In this document: one piece after another, positions 48,090-57,853 of the stretch
How positions within the stretch are numbered: position 1 is the stretch's first letter
How the letters are laid out: each line of letters opens with the position of its first letter
Source: an uncultured Mucilaginibacter sp.
GTDB lineage: Bacteria; Bacteroidota; Bacteroidia; Sphingobacteriales; Sphingobacteriaceae
Reading direction: 5' to 3'
DNA: 64,000 bases
Assembly: GCF_937859865.1 (NCBI RefSeq)
Contig: NZ_CALMAT010000009.1
Coordinates: 1-64,000 of the forward strand
Program-made: the position numbers and the translations under genes
Notes under the pieces: generated by a model
What the model was told of the DNA's origin: nothing
What the model saw: only the letters and a program-made list of their open reading frames with translations
The model's database searches: none

Positions 48090-48905
48090 TTAAAATTTTG
48101 CTTTATGCCCAAAGTGGTGGTAAAAAGGTGTTTTGCTTTGTTCGTTTTTCGGGATCATTTTGCCGGTAATAATCGGGATGTACATTACCCGCCGCCTGCT
48201 TTTCAGCCCTGTATAAGGCGATTGCTGCACACGGTGCCATAAGCGGCCATCGTGCACTGTTAAATCGCCTGCCTGAATATCAAAACCAACTTCCTGTGCG
48301 TCTTCGTTGTTGTCAATAAAATACTTTTTGGCAAACAGCAGTTTCAGGATGCCTTGTTTGTGTGTTCCGGTCAAAACCCGTAAACCACCATTTTCGGCAG
48401 GGCAGTCATCCAAATGGATGCCCACGTTGAGCATCGGCATAATGCGCTGCCCCAAAAATATATCACGCGGGCTATCGGTATGCCAGCCCATTTGAGAAAA
48501 AGTACTGTCGGGCGTTTTGATGTATTGGTTGATCACCAGTCCATCTTTCTCGTCTTCGCCGATGCGGCCCTCAAACGGTGCCACCATAGCCGGCAGTGCT
48601 TTAAAACGAGGGTCTTTTAAAAACTCGTGCAATACAGTATTATGCAAGGAAGAAAAGCAAAAACGCTGGATTATCTTTTGGCCGTTTTCATCTTTGCCAA
48701 ATTTTAATGGCGTACCGTTCACTTTTTCGCGGCCTTCGTCAAGCCAGGTTTTTTGTAAGGTATTGATTTCTGTTAAAAGTGTTTCTACTGTGTCCCTGGT
48801 AATGAAATTCCTGAAAATTATCACGCCGTTTTTATCGAAAAAATCTAACTGCTCCTGGGTAAGTTTATTGCCAAGGGTGAAATTAGGGCATTCAAGCTTT
48901 ATCAT
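48090..48905 (-). CDS. phytanoyl-CoA dioxygenase family protein
   Basis: LTQEQLDFFDKNGVIIFRNFI; WHTDSPRDIFLGQRIMPMLNVGIHLDDCPAENGGLRVLTGTHK; VHDGRLWHRV. Confidence 0.88.
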   Translation of the reverse strand: MIKLECPNFTLGNKLTQEQLDFFDKNGVIIFRNFITRDTVETLLTEINTLQKTWLDEGREKVNGTPLKFGKDENGQKIIQRFCFSSLHNTVLHEFLKDPRFKALPAMVAPFEGRIGEDEKDGLVINQYIKTPDSTFSQMGWHTDSPRDIFLGQRIMPMLNVGIHLDDCPAENGGLRVLTGTHKQGILKLLFAKKYFIDNNEDAQEVGFDIQAGDLTVHDGRLWHRVQQSPYTGLKSRRRVMYIPIITGKMIPKNEQSKTPFYHHFGHKAKF

Positions 48906-49169
48906 TCTGTTTATGTTATAGGCTTAAAAAAACTGGCAGTTCTGGTTGTTTTAAAAACAAAAGATAAATTTTGCCTTACAAAGCTGCCTGTTTTTCAAAG
49001 TGCCAAATCTACTTAAAATAGGTTTATAGTTTAAATCTAACTTAAATGTGCGGTTAATTTTACATTGATATTTAAATTAATGTAATTTTTTTTATTTAAT
49101 CAATACTACCAAAACTAAGGGCATATTTAAATTTATACATATCCTTCAATATTCTCAGGATTGATATCA

Positions 49170-49263
49170 ATGCTTCTTTTACCCTATAAAAATTGGTGCC
49201 TGTATCAATTTAAACAAATCAAAAACCAAATGTTTGCCAATTTTTAGGTGATAAAAGAAGCAT
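49170..49263. repeat. inverted pair of full-length dispersed motifs
   Basis: ATGCTTCTTTTACCCTATAAAAATTGGT ... CCAATTTTTAGGTGATAAAAGAAGCATTGG. Confidence 0.9.
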
Positions 49264-49294
49264 TGGTATTTGTTAGGTAAATTTTAAACAAGCC

Positions 49295-49942
49295 CTAATA
49301 CGCTGCAATTTTTTTTGACAGCCGGTAAAGTATATACGTAAAAAACGGTGCGGCAACAATATCTATTGTGTAATGTGCGTGCTGAACAAGTAACAAGATA
49401 GCGATGGCTACGGTGGCAAACAGCGCGTAGGCTTTGTCGTACCTGTTTTCCAAACATAGAAAAATCAGGAACATGGTTGCCGTATGGCCAGAATAAAAAA
49501 GGTCTTTGGTGATCAACTGGTTGCCATAAAACATAGCGGTAACAGGGTCATGCAGATAAATCAACCCTTTTGGCAGGTTGAGCGGTACTAAAGTAATGCT
49601 GATGATACGCGAAACAAACAAGAGCAAAACTGTCCATCCGGCAACGATTAAAAAGCGCGGGTTTTGTACGGCACGGCAAACTGCCAGTAAAATCACGCTC
49701 CACAAAATACAAAAAATTGGTATGGATACGTCGTGCTGTGGTATGAAATTGAGCAGCCAATCGTTTAAAACGATGCCATTACGTTGCTGAATGTAGTTAA
49801 AAAAGTACGGGTTTACCGAAACGACGATAAAAATAATGACGAGTACCGCAAAAAGCCGTTTTCTGAAAGCAGTAAGCTTCCATTCTTGCGTCCATTTGTC
49901 TCTATATGAAGTATTTGTTAAATTTAGGTTATCAATTTCCAT
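49295..49942 (-). CDS. PAP2-like / sphingomyelin-synthase-like membrane phosphatase
   Basis: DLFYSGHTATMFLIFLCLENR...HYTIDIVAAPFFTYIL. Confidence 0.75.
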   Translation of the reverse strand: MEIDNLNLTNTSYRDKWTQEWKLTAFRKRLFAVLVIIFIVVSVNPYFFNYIQQRNGIVLNDWLLNFIPQHDVSIPIFCILWSVILLAVCRAVQNPRFLIVAGWTVLLLFVSRIISITLVPLNLPKGLIYLHDPVTAMFYGNQLITKDLFYSGHTATMFLIFLCLENRYDKAYALFATVAIAILLLVQHAHYTIDIVAAPFFTYILYRLSKKIAAY

Positions 49943-50113
49943 CCGTGGTAAACTTACAGTGTTTTTGATAAATGGTGCAATGTAAAAAATATCTTGACAG
50001 ATAGTTTACGGTTTTGGGCAGAAACAAGTTTAGGGACAGGCGAAAACAGGTTGATTGACGGAAAGTGGCAATGCTTCTTTTATGGCATAAAAATCAGTGG
50101 CGTCCGAAGCTTT

Positions 50114-50890
50114 TTACAAAAGCTTAAAATCATCGGCATCGTTTAAAAAGGGGAAAAAGCGGCGGTTTTTGGCCAGTTCTTCTGCCGAAACAGAAAAAGT
50201 ATAAACATCTTCTTCGTCCCGTTTGTAATAAACAACTTTGCCGCCGGGGTCAATGCAAGAAGAATCGCCCGAATGGTAAACCTCGTTGCCATCGTAGCCC
50301 ACCCGGTTTACGGCAATTACATAAGCCTGGTTTTCAACTGCGCGCGCCGGGATCAAAGTGCGCCAGTGCAAAGCGCGTTTTTCGGGCCAGTTGGCTACAA
50401 TGATCAGCAAATCGTAAACAGCGTTAAAGTTGCGCGTCCAAACCGGGAAACGCAAATCGTAACAAATCATGGGGCAAATTTTCCAGCCTTTCAGCTCCAC
50501 AATCAAACGTTCTTTTCCGGCAGTAAACGTTTCGTGCTCTTTGCCCAGCGTAAATAAGTGCCGCTTGTCGTACTGCGAAAACGTGCCGTCGGGCTGCATC
50601 CAGATCAACCGGTTATAAAAATTTCCGTTTTCGCTGATCATCAAACTGCCCGTAACCACGCATTTATATTTTTGCGCCAACTGCTGCATCCAGCCCATCG
50701 TTTTACCGTTCATCGGCTCGGCCAAACTGGTGTTCATAGTAAAACCGGTGTTAAACATTTCGGGCAAAATAACCAGGTCGGTATTTTCGCGGATGCCGGA
50801 AGACAGGCGCAGGGCAATGTTTTTTAGGTTCTGGTCAATGTTCTCCCAGAATAAATATCCCTGAAAAATAGTAACTTTTAAATTTTCCAT
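50114..50890 (-). CDS. nitrilase/omega-amidase family hydrolase (YafV-like)
   Basis: LVILPEMFNTGFTMN; ICYDLRFPVWTRN; NWPEKRALHWRTLIPARAVENQAYVIAVNRVG. Confidence 0.88.
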   Translation of the reverse strand: MENLKVTIFQGYLFWENIDQNLKNIALRLSSGIRENTDLVILPEMFNTGFTMNTSLAEPMNGKTMGWMQQLAQKYKCVVTGSLMISENGNFYNRLIWMQPDGTFSQYDKRHLFTLGKEHETFTAGKERLIVELKGWKICPMICYDLRFPVWTRNFNAVYDLLIIVANWPEKRALHWRTLIPARAVENQAYVIAVNRVGYDGNEVYHSGDSSCIDPGGKVVYYKRDEEDVYTFSVSAEELAKNRRFFPFLNDADDFKLL

Positions 50891-50934
50891 TTTATTTTAC
50901 GGCTGGGTTAAGGCAAAAATACATTGGCTTTTGG

Positions 50935-52083
50935 TTATGCTTTTAACAACTGTTCAAGCGCTTTTGCCAGTGTTTCCTGCTTTTTGGCGAAACAAAAGCG
51001 CAAGATGCCAAAGTCAGTTTTCTTGTTGTAGAAAGCAGAATTTGGTATCGCAGCCACGCCATTTTCCCTGATTAATTGCTTGGCAAAATCAACATCGTTT
51101 TCATTGGTTATCGTGCTGTAATTTACGGATTGAAAGTAAGAACCCGCGCAAGGCAGCAATTTAAAACGCGAACTTTCTAAACCAGCCCGAAAAAAATCGC
51201 GCTTTTGCTGATAGAAATCAGAAAGTTCAAGATATGCTTCTTTTACCTGCATAAATTTGGCAAGGGCAAACTGCATGGGCGTATTCACCGAAAAAACATT
51301 AAACTGATGGATTTTCCTAAACTCGTTCATCAGCCAAACTGGTGCCATGCAATAACCAATTTTCCAACCGGTGATATGGAAAAGTTTACCAAAAGAAGCA
51401 ACAATCAAGCTGCGTTCGGCCAGTTCGGGGTAGCGCGCCATACTGCGGTGCGGTTGCCCATCAAAAATAATGTGTTCGTAAACTTCATCGCTCAAAATCA
51501 AAATATCCGTTTTATGGGTGAGGTTGATCAGCTCGCGGATGTCCTCTTCCTGTAAAACCGTGCCGGTTGGGTTGTGCGGCGAGTTGAGGATGATCATTTT
51601 AGTGCGCGAAGAAACCAAGCGCCGCACCATGTTCCAGTTGATGCGGTAATCGGGCGGTTCCAGTTCCAAGCGTTTTACCACGCCACCCATTAACTGGATA
51701 GCCGGGGCATAACAATCATAAGCCGGTTCAAAAATAATCACCTCATCATTTGGGTGGATGGTGGCGCAAATGGCCGTAAAAATAGCCTGCGTGCCGCCAG
51801 CGGTAATGGTAATTTCGTTTTCAGGATGATAAGTTGCACCGTACAGTTCCTGTGTTTTGGCCGCAATGGCTTCGCGCAAAGGCAAAACACCAGCCATCGG
51901 TGCATATTGGTTGTGGCCTTGCTGCATGGCCTGGTTTGTCAGTTTGATTAATTCGGGCGGACAGTCAAAATCAGGAAAGCCCTGCGATAAATTAATAGCC
52001 CCGGCCTGTTGCGCTAAAGCAGACATCACCGTAAAAATATTAGTGCCCGTTTGCGGAAGTTTAGATTGAAAAGCGATCATCAA
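50935..52083 (-). CDS. methionine aminotransferase-like PLP enzyme (YbdL-like)
   Basis: INLSQGFPDFDCP; ILNSPHNPTGTVLQ; DEVYEHIIFDGQPHRSMARYPELAERSLIVASFGKLFHITGWKIGYC. Confidence 0.9.
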   Translation of the reverse strand: MMIAFQSKLPQTGTNIFTVMSALAQQAGAINLSQGFPDFDCPPELIKLTNQAMQQGHNQYAPMAGVLPLREAIAAKTQELYGATYHPENEITITAGGTQAIFTAICATIHPNDEVIIFEPAYDCYAPAIQLMGGVVKRLELEPPDYRINWNMVRRLVSSRTKMIILNSPHNPTGTVLQEEDIRELINLTHKTDILILSDEVYEHIIFDGQPHRSMARYPELAERSLIVASFGKLFHITGWKIGYCMAPVWLMNEFRKIHQFNVFSVNTPMQFALAKFMQVKEAYLELSDFYQQKRDFFRAGLESSRFKLLPCAGSYFQSVNYSTITNENDVDFAKQLIRENGVAAIPNSAFYNKKTDFGILRFCFAKKQETLAKALEQLLKA

Positions 52084-52257
52084 AAGCGAAAGTAGTTATT
52101 ATTTTAGGTTGATAGCAATAATCAGGGCCGAAGTTTTGCAGAAGAAGTTAAAATGGCATGCTTCTTTTACCGGCATAAAATTGGTGTTTTTTTATCTTTC
52201 GGACTTTTCCGGCTTCCTGTCTTCCCAACTTTATCTAAAGAATTAGTAAATTTGTTT

Positions 52258-52455
52258 ATGGAAACATTGATTTTACGCCCAAAAACCAAAGAACAAGTAG
52301 CTGCTTTTAAAGCGATGGCCAAGGCTTTAAAAGTTGATTTTGAAACAGAAGAAAGTCCGTACGATCCGGAGTTTGTTAAAAAGATTTTACAAGGAAGGGA
52401 AGATGTGAAAAATGGCAAAGGGGTTAAAATTGCCATAGAGGATTTATGGAAGTAA
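52258..52455 (+). CDS. DUF2683-like antitoxin
   Basis: METLILRPKTKEQVAAFKAMAKALKVDFETEESPYDPEFVKKILQGREDVKNGKGVKIAIEDLWK; start at ATG 52258. Confidence 0.78.
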   Translation: METLILRPKTKEQVAAFKAMAKALKVDFETEESPYDPEFVKKILQGREDVKNGKGVKIAIEDLWK

Positions 52456-52715
52456 TATTTACGCCTCAGGCCGCAGAAGATTTAGAATTTTGGAAAAGAA
52501 CTGGTAACAAGGCTGTTCAAAAAAAGATAGAACAACTTATTGTAGCCATACAAGAAAATCCGTTTGATGGCATTGGAAAGCCGGAACGATTGAAACATAA
52601 TCTTTCCGGTTCCTGGTCTCGTAGGATCACCGGGGAACATCGTATTGTTTATCAGCTTCTTGATGAAGGTTTAAATTCAGTTTTAGAGATTCAATCTTTA
52701 AAAGGGCATTATTAA
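52446..52715 (+). CDS. Txe/YoeB family toxin (intact)
   Basis: MEVIFTPQAAEDLEFWKRTGNKAVQKKIEQLI...GKPERLKHNLSGSWSRRITGEHRIVYQ. Confidence 0.9.
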   Translation: MEVIFTPQAAEDLEFWKRTGNKAVQKKIEQLIVAIQENPFDGIGKPERLKHNLSGSWSRRITGEHRIVYQLLDEGLNSVLEIQSLKGHY

Positions 52716-52792
52716 AATAAAGAACCCAACTTAAGCCATCATCTGAAACTTATTGTTCGGATAAGGGTTGTGCAGAAAATCAAACAAAAAGC

Positions 52793-53602
52793 ATGAACCC
52801 CAACCCTAAATTAAAAGGACAATCTGCCTTGGTAACCGGCGCAAACAGCGGAATAGGCAAAGCCGTAGCCATCGCTTTAGGCAACGAAGGCGCAAACGTA
52901 GTGGTAAACTACGTAACACACCCGGAAACAGCAGACGAGGTAGTTAACGAAATTAAAACAAACGGCGGCAACGCCATTGCTTTGCAGGCCGATGTAAGTA
53001 AAGAAGACCAGGTGCAAAATATGTTTCAGGAGATGTACAAAGCTTTTGGAACGATTGATATTTTGGTGAACAATGCTGGCCTGCAAAAGGATTCTAAATT
53101 TACCGAAATGAGTTTGGCCGACTGGCAACTGGTGATTGATATCAACCTGACCGGACAATTTTTATGCGCCCGGGAAGCGGCACGGGAGTTTTTAAAACGC
53201 GGAGTTGTACCCGAAAGGAGCAAAGCCGCAGGTAAAATAATTTGTATGAGCAGTGTACACCAGCTGATTCCATGGGCTGGCCACGTGAATTATGCCAGCA
53301 GCAAAGGCGGCATCAACATGTTGATGCAAAGTATGGCGCAGGAACTGGCACCACATAAAGTTAGGGTAAACAGTATCGGCCCCGGAGCGATCCAAACGCC
53401 CATCAACAAAGCAGCCTGGGAAACGCCGGAAGCTTTAAACAGTTTGCTCACTTTAATTCCATACGGTCGAATTGGCCAACCGGAAGACATCGGGTTATTG
53501 GCAGCCTGGCTGGCCTGCGATGAATCGGATTACATCACCGGTGCAACCATTTTTATGGATGGCGGAATGACGCTTTACCCGGGTTTTTCTACCAACGGAT
53601 AA
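52793..53602 (+). CDS. SDR family oxidoreductase (glucose 1-dehydrogenase-like)
   Basis: SALVTGANSGIGKAVAIALGNEGANVVVNYV; YASSKGGINML; YITGATIFMDGGMTLYPGF. Confidence 0.93.
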   Translation: MNPNPKLKGQSALVTGANSGIGKAVAIALGNEGANVVVNYVTHPETADEVVNEIKTNGGNAIALQADVSKEDQVQNMFQEMYKAFGTIDILVNNAGLQKDSKFTEMSLADWQLVIDINLTGQFLCAREAAREFLKRGVVPERSKAAGKIICMSSVHQLIPWAGHVNYASSKGGINMLMQSMAQELAPHKVRVNSIGPGAIQTPINKAAWETPEALNSLLTLIPYGRIGQPEDIGLLAAWLACDESDYITGATIFMDGGMTLYPGFSTNG

Positions 53603-53629
53603 AGCGTTTGATGCTTCTTTTACCATGCA

Positions 53630-56600
53630 TTATTTGGTGCGGTTGTAAAACAGCGCCATTTTTCGCAATCTTTTAGCTAAAGTTGAATTAAGTTCGCCCG
53701 GTTGCATCCGCCAGCTCCAGTTTTTTTCTGTTGAAGCTGGCGTATTCATCCTGGCCCTTTCATCCAAACCTAAAACATCCTGCACAGGCACTACAACAGT
53801 TTTTGCTACGGATGAGTAAGCCAAACGGATCAAATTCCAATGTACATTTTGCCGGTTTAATGCTGCGTTGGCATATTGCGCCAGCCTTTCTACCGATTGC
53901 GGATCAGCATCTTTTGTAAACCAGCCAACGCTTGTATTATTGTCGTGCGTGCCGGTATAAGCAAAATGGTTTGGGGTATAATTGTGCGGAATATGCGGCG
54001 AGCCAGGCATGTCATCGCCAAAGGCAAACTGCAAAACTTTCATTCCGGGCAGGTTAAATTCGTCGCGCAATTGGTAAACAGCTTCGGTAATTTCGCCTAA
54101 ATCTTCGGCAACAAAAGGTAGTTCGCCCAATTGCTGCTGCATCACTTTAAAAAATTCACTTCCCGGTCCGGTTTTCCATTCGCCGTTGATGGCTGTTTTT
54201 TCTGTTGAAGGCACTTCCCAATAATCGGCAAAAGCACGGAAATGGTCCAGCCGCAGCTTGTCAAACAGTTCTATGTTTTTGCGGATGCGCTGTACCCACC
54301 AGGCGTAATTGTTTTCTTTCATCACCTCCCAACGGAAAACCGGCATTCCCCAAAGCTGTCCATCGGCATTAAAATAATCCGGCGGAACGCCAGCCACGCC
54401 AACCATATTGCTGTTTTCATCCAAAGAAAACAATTGTGGGTTAGCCCAAACATCAACCGAATCGTAACTGATGTAAAAAGGCAAATCGCCCAAAAGCTGG
54501 ATGCTTCTTTTACGGCAGTAATTTTTTAAACCATGCCATTGCTTAAAAAACAAATATTGCAGCCATTTTTCTTTTTGCAATTGCTGGTCGTTTTCTACCG
54601 CAAACCGTTTTAAAGTCTGCTCGTCGCGTTTTTTAAATTCGTCCGGCCATTCGTACCAGGGCGTTCCATCATGCTCTGATTTTAAAACGGTGTAAAGCAC
54701 AAAGTTATCCAGCCAAAAATCTTCATTCTCACAAAACAGGTTAAATTCCTGCTCCAACTGGTCAAAATTCCCTTCCTGAAAACGTTGGTAAGCCTGGTCA
54801 AAAAGTTGTTCTTTTACCCGTTTTGCACCTTCAAAATCGGTTTGGTTGGTTGGCGGAAGCATTGATTTTTTCAGATCTTTTTTCTCCAGCAAACCTTCCT
54901 TCACCAACAATTCGGGACTAATCAGCAACGTGTTTCCGGCCATACTGGAAAACGAACTGTAAGGCGAATTGGCCTGCGCTGGCCCGGTTGGGTTTAGCGG
55001 CAGCAGTTGCCAGTATTGCTGTTTGCTTTTGTGCAGAAACCGGGCAAAACGTTTGGCTTCCGGCCCTAAATCGCCGATGCCAAAAGGCGAAGGCAGCGAA
55101 GTTAGGTGCATCAAAATACCAGAATTTCTTTCCGATGGCTGCTGTTCCATTTTTAAAAAAGCATAAGGCAACGAACCGAACAAAGCACCAACTTCAATCG
55201 CACTGTCTTCTACCAAGCCTTGGTTGTTATCCAGCAAATTTTTCCAATCTGCCGGTGCTTCCAAAGGCAAACTTACACGCGTTTGTTTCCAGTTGATGCT
55301 CTGAAAATCGGTATTTTGTTCTTTGCAAATGGTGGCCAAACCCATTGGCACAACCGTAATGTACCAGGTTTGCTCAAATTGCCGCGCAAAAGCCATCAGG
55401 TTTTCTTTGTATTTGCCTTTGATAGTCAGCGGGATGTATTTTCCTTTTGCAAACACTTCGGGCACTGATTTTCGCTCGGTAAAAAGAGCATTTACGAGAT
55501 GTAATTTGATGCTGGCGTTGTAACGCGTTTCCCAAAGTTCATCCGGCGTTAACGGTTTTTCTCCGCTGATTTGTGCTAAAGCTGCCAACCGTTTTTCATA
55601 ATCCACCGGACGGCGGTTATCCGGGTCAACCATGCTGAAATCCCAAAACTCGCAGCCCTGATAAACATCCGGAATGCCCGGACAGGTAAATTTCAACAGC
55701 ACTTGCGCTAAAGAATTGATAATGCCGAGGTCAGCAATTTTTCGGTGAAAAACAGAAAAGTTCTGCCAAAATTTGGTTGATTTATCTAAAATTCCGTTGA
55801 TAAAAGAAGCAGTGGCCTGTTCGTATTGTTCGTTCTCAGTTGCCCAATCCGAGTTTCTTTTGCCTTCCCGCAAGGCTTTCACCATGTATTCTTGCAGGCG
55901 GTCGCGGTAATTGTCTTCATCTTCGCCAGGCATCGGGAAAGTGGCGATCAGCGTTTCGTAGATGAAATATTCGTCGTTCGCATCCGGCAAGTTGTTGGTT
56001 TTCAATCTGGCGTTCATTTCCTGCCAGCCTTTCACCTGCTCAAACCATTCTTCCTCCAAGTCCGAAAGCACGTTTAAACGCGCCCGCGCACCTTCGCCGC
56101 GTTTGGTGTCGTGCGTAGAAGTCGCGTTGATCGCCAGCGGCCATTTCTCTTGTTTTTCCAGCATTTGGTTGTGGAATTCCTCTGCAGAAACCCCAAAAGC
56201 ATCCGGCGCATCGCCAACTTCGCTATGGCCAATGAAGCGGTTGTAGGTGTACATCAGCGTATCTTCCACACCTTTGGCCATCAGCGGGCCGGTAAACTGC
56301 ATCAAGCGTTGGTAAAAAAGCAAAGCACGACTGTTAAAATCATTTTTGTTTTTGGGCGAAGGATGCAGCAAAACATCTTCCAGCAGCGTTAAAGCCAGGT
56401 AAAGTTCGGGTCGGTTTTTGTGGATTAAAGCGAATACTTCTTTTACCTGCCTAAATTCTTCCTCGCCCAACGGGAATTGGTTGCCGTAAAAACGATAAAC
56501 CGGACAATAGATCAGCAGTGCACCAATCGCATTTTTTAAATCTTCGGGACCGGTATTTTTTAACGCTTTTTTTGGTGCGAGGTTCAGTTCCAAAAAATAA

Positions 56601-57853
56601 TGGTACAGGTTTTCCAGTTCGCCGCCCATGTGTTCGCGCAAAATAAGCGCTTTCTTTTCGCGGATTTGCTTTTGCACCGGTTTCTGGTCGCCGGACAATT
56701 GCTGGTAAAATTGGGTAAACTGTTTTTCCGAATTTTTATTGGTGAAAATATTATTTACCAAAGCCAAAAAGTCGTAACCTGAAGTTCCTTGTACCGGCCA
56801 GTAATCGGGCAAGCGTTCGCCTTTTTCCAGGATTTTCTCAACAACAATATAAGTTTCCGGTCCCGCCATTTTCCGCAATTGTTCCAGGTACAAAGTCGGG
56901 TCGTACAGGCCATCAATATGGTCAATCCGCAGTCCTTGGAAAATGCCTTCTTTTACCCATTCCAATATTTTTTGGTGATACGTTTCAAAAACTTCCTGTT
57001 GTTGGATGTTGAGGCAAACCAAACTGTTCACCGTGAAAAATCGGCGGAAATTGATCTTGCTGTCGGTTTCTTTGTACGAACATAAACGGTAATGCTGTTC
57101 TTCGGCCAAAGCCAAAATCAAATCCGGGTTTTGGTTGATTTTTTCGAGATTCGCTTCGATCAAACTGTGGATTTTCTCTTCCTTCATCATAGAAGCCAAC
57201 TGCAATTTGACCTCGTTCCAGCGCAGCGCATACTGTTTTGCATCGTCCAGCATTTCCAAATCTTCCAACTGGTTCACCAATTGCCTAATGGTTTCATCCG
57301 AATTTTCATGCGGTAAAAGAAGTATCGAGGCGTAAGAACGCGGGCTGAGCGGATAATTGTTTTCAAAGTAATCCAACACCAAACGGTCATCTTTAAAAGC
57401 CACTTTGATATCGCCTTTTCTAACGGTTTCGTCCAGTGCATCGCCCAAAAACGGAACCATCACTTTATCTTTGAAAAAAGTACCGGTAAAAGAAGTATCA
57501 AAAAAACCGGCATAAGCAGAGCGCGCGCCTTTTTCCAGCACGTCCATTAACCAAGGGTTTTTGGTACTGAAAGCCATATGGTTGGGTACAATATCCTGCA
57601 GCCATTGCATCCCAAATTCTTTCAGTTTCTGGCTGATGGAACGTAGTTGTTCTTCTGTGCCGATTTCCGGGTTGATGCGGTGCGGGTTCAAACCGTCGTA
57701 ACCGTGCGTGCTGCCCGAAGTAGCTTCCAAAATAGGCGAAGCGTAAATGGTAGAAACGCCCAGCTTTTGCAGGTACGGAATGATTTTTTCGAAATCATCA
57801 AAATTAAAATCTTTATGAAACTGTAACCGGTAGGTAGATACAGGGTTGGTCAT
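53630..57853 (-). CDS. fused malto-oligosyltrehalose synthase (TreY, N-terminal ~900 aa) and 4-alpha-glucanotransferase (MalQ, C-terminal ~500 aa)
   Basis: N-term STYRLQFHKDFNFDDFEKIIPYLQKLGVSTIYASPILEA; C-term SGILMHLTSLPSPFGIGDLGPEAKRF...LLGDLPFYISYDSVDVWANPQLF. Confidence 0.92.
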   Translation of the reverse strand: MTNPVSTYRLQFHKDFNFDDFEKIIPYLQKLGVSTIYASPILEATSGSTHGYDGLNPHRINPEIGTEEQLRSISQKLKEFGMQWLQDIVPNHMAFSTKNPWLMDVLEKGARSAYAGFFDTSFTGTFFKDKVMVPFLGDALDETVRKGDIKVAFKDDRLVLDYFENNYPLSPRSYASILLLPHENSDETIRQLVNQLEDLEMLDDAKQYALRWNEVKLQLASMMKEEKIHSLIEANLEKINQNPDLILALAEEQHYRLCSYKETDSKINFRRFFTVNSLVCLNIQQQEVFETYHQKILEWVKEGIFQGLRIDHIDGLYDPTLYLEQLRKMAGPETYIVVEKILEKGERLPDYWPVQGTSGYDFLALVNNIFTNKNSEKQFTQFYQQLSGDQKPVQKQIREKKALILREHMGGELENLYHYFLELNLAPKKALKNTGPEDLKNAIGALLIYCPVYRFYGNQFPLGEEEFRQVKEVFALIHKNRPELYLALTLLEDVLLHPSPKNKNDFNSRALLFYQRLMQFTGPLMAKGVEDTLMYTYNRFIGHSEVGDAPDAFGVSAEEFHNQMLEKQEKWPLAINATSTHDTKRGEGARARLNVLSDLEEEWFEQVKGWQEMNARLKTNNLPDANDEYFIYETLIATFPMPGEDEDNYRDRLQEYMVKALREGKRNSDWATENEQYEQATASFINGILDKSTKFWQNFSVFHRKIADLGIINSLAQVLLKFTCPGIPDVYQGCEFWDFSMVDPDNRRPVDYEKRLAALAQISGEKPLTPDELWETRYNASIKLHLVNALFTERKSVPEVFAKGKYIPLTIKGKYKENLMAFARQFEQTWYITVVPMGLATICKEQNTDFQSINWKQTRVSLPLEAPADWKNLLDNNQGLVEDSAIEVGALFGSLPYAFLKMEQQPSERNSGILMHLTSLPSPFGIGDLGPEAKRFARFLHKSKQQYWQLLPLNPTGPAQANSPYSSFSSMAGNTLLISPELLVKEGLLEKKDLKKSMLPPTNQTDFEGAKRVKEQLFDQAYQRFQEGNFDQLEQEFNLFCENEDFWLDNFVLYTVLKSEHDGTPWYEWPDEFKKRDEQTLKRFAVENDQQLQKEKWLQYLFFKQWHGLKNYCRKRSIQLLGDLPFYISYDSVDVWANPQLFSLDENSNMVGVAGVPPDYFNADGQLWGMPVFRWEVMKENNYAWWVQRIRKNIELFDKLRLDHFRAFADYWEVPSTEKTAINGEWKTGPGSEFFKVMQQQLGELPFVAEDLGEITEAVYQLRDEFNLPGMKVLQFAFGDDMPGSPHIPHNYTPNHFAYTGTHDNNTSVGWFTKDADPQSVERLAQYANAALNRQNVHWNLIRLAYSSVAKTVVVPVQDVLGLDERARMNTPASTEKNWSWRMQPGELNSTLAKRLRKMALFYNRTK

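Noticed and set aside
50114-52083. YafV-like/YbdL-like gene pair as novel system
   Set aside because: Matches known pairing of methionine-type aminotransferase with omega-amidase; ordinary metabolism.
54969-57335. Antisense ORFs opposite the treY-malQ fusion
   Set aside because: Shadow ORFs of a well-supported coding gene.
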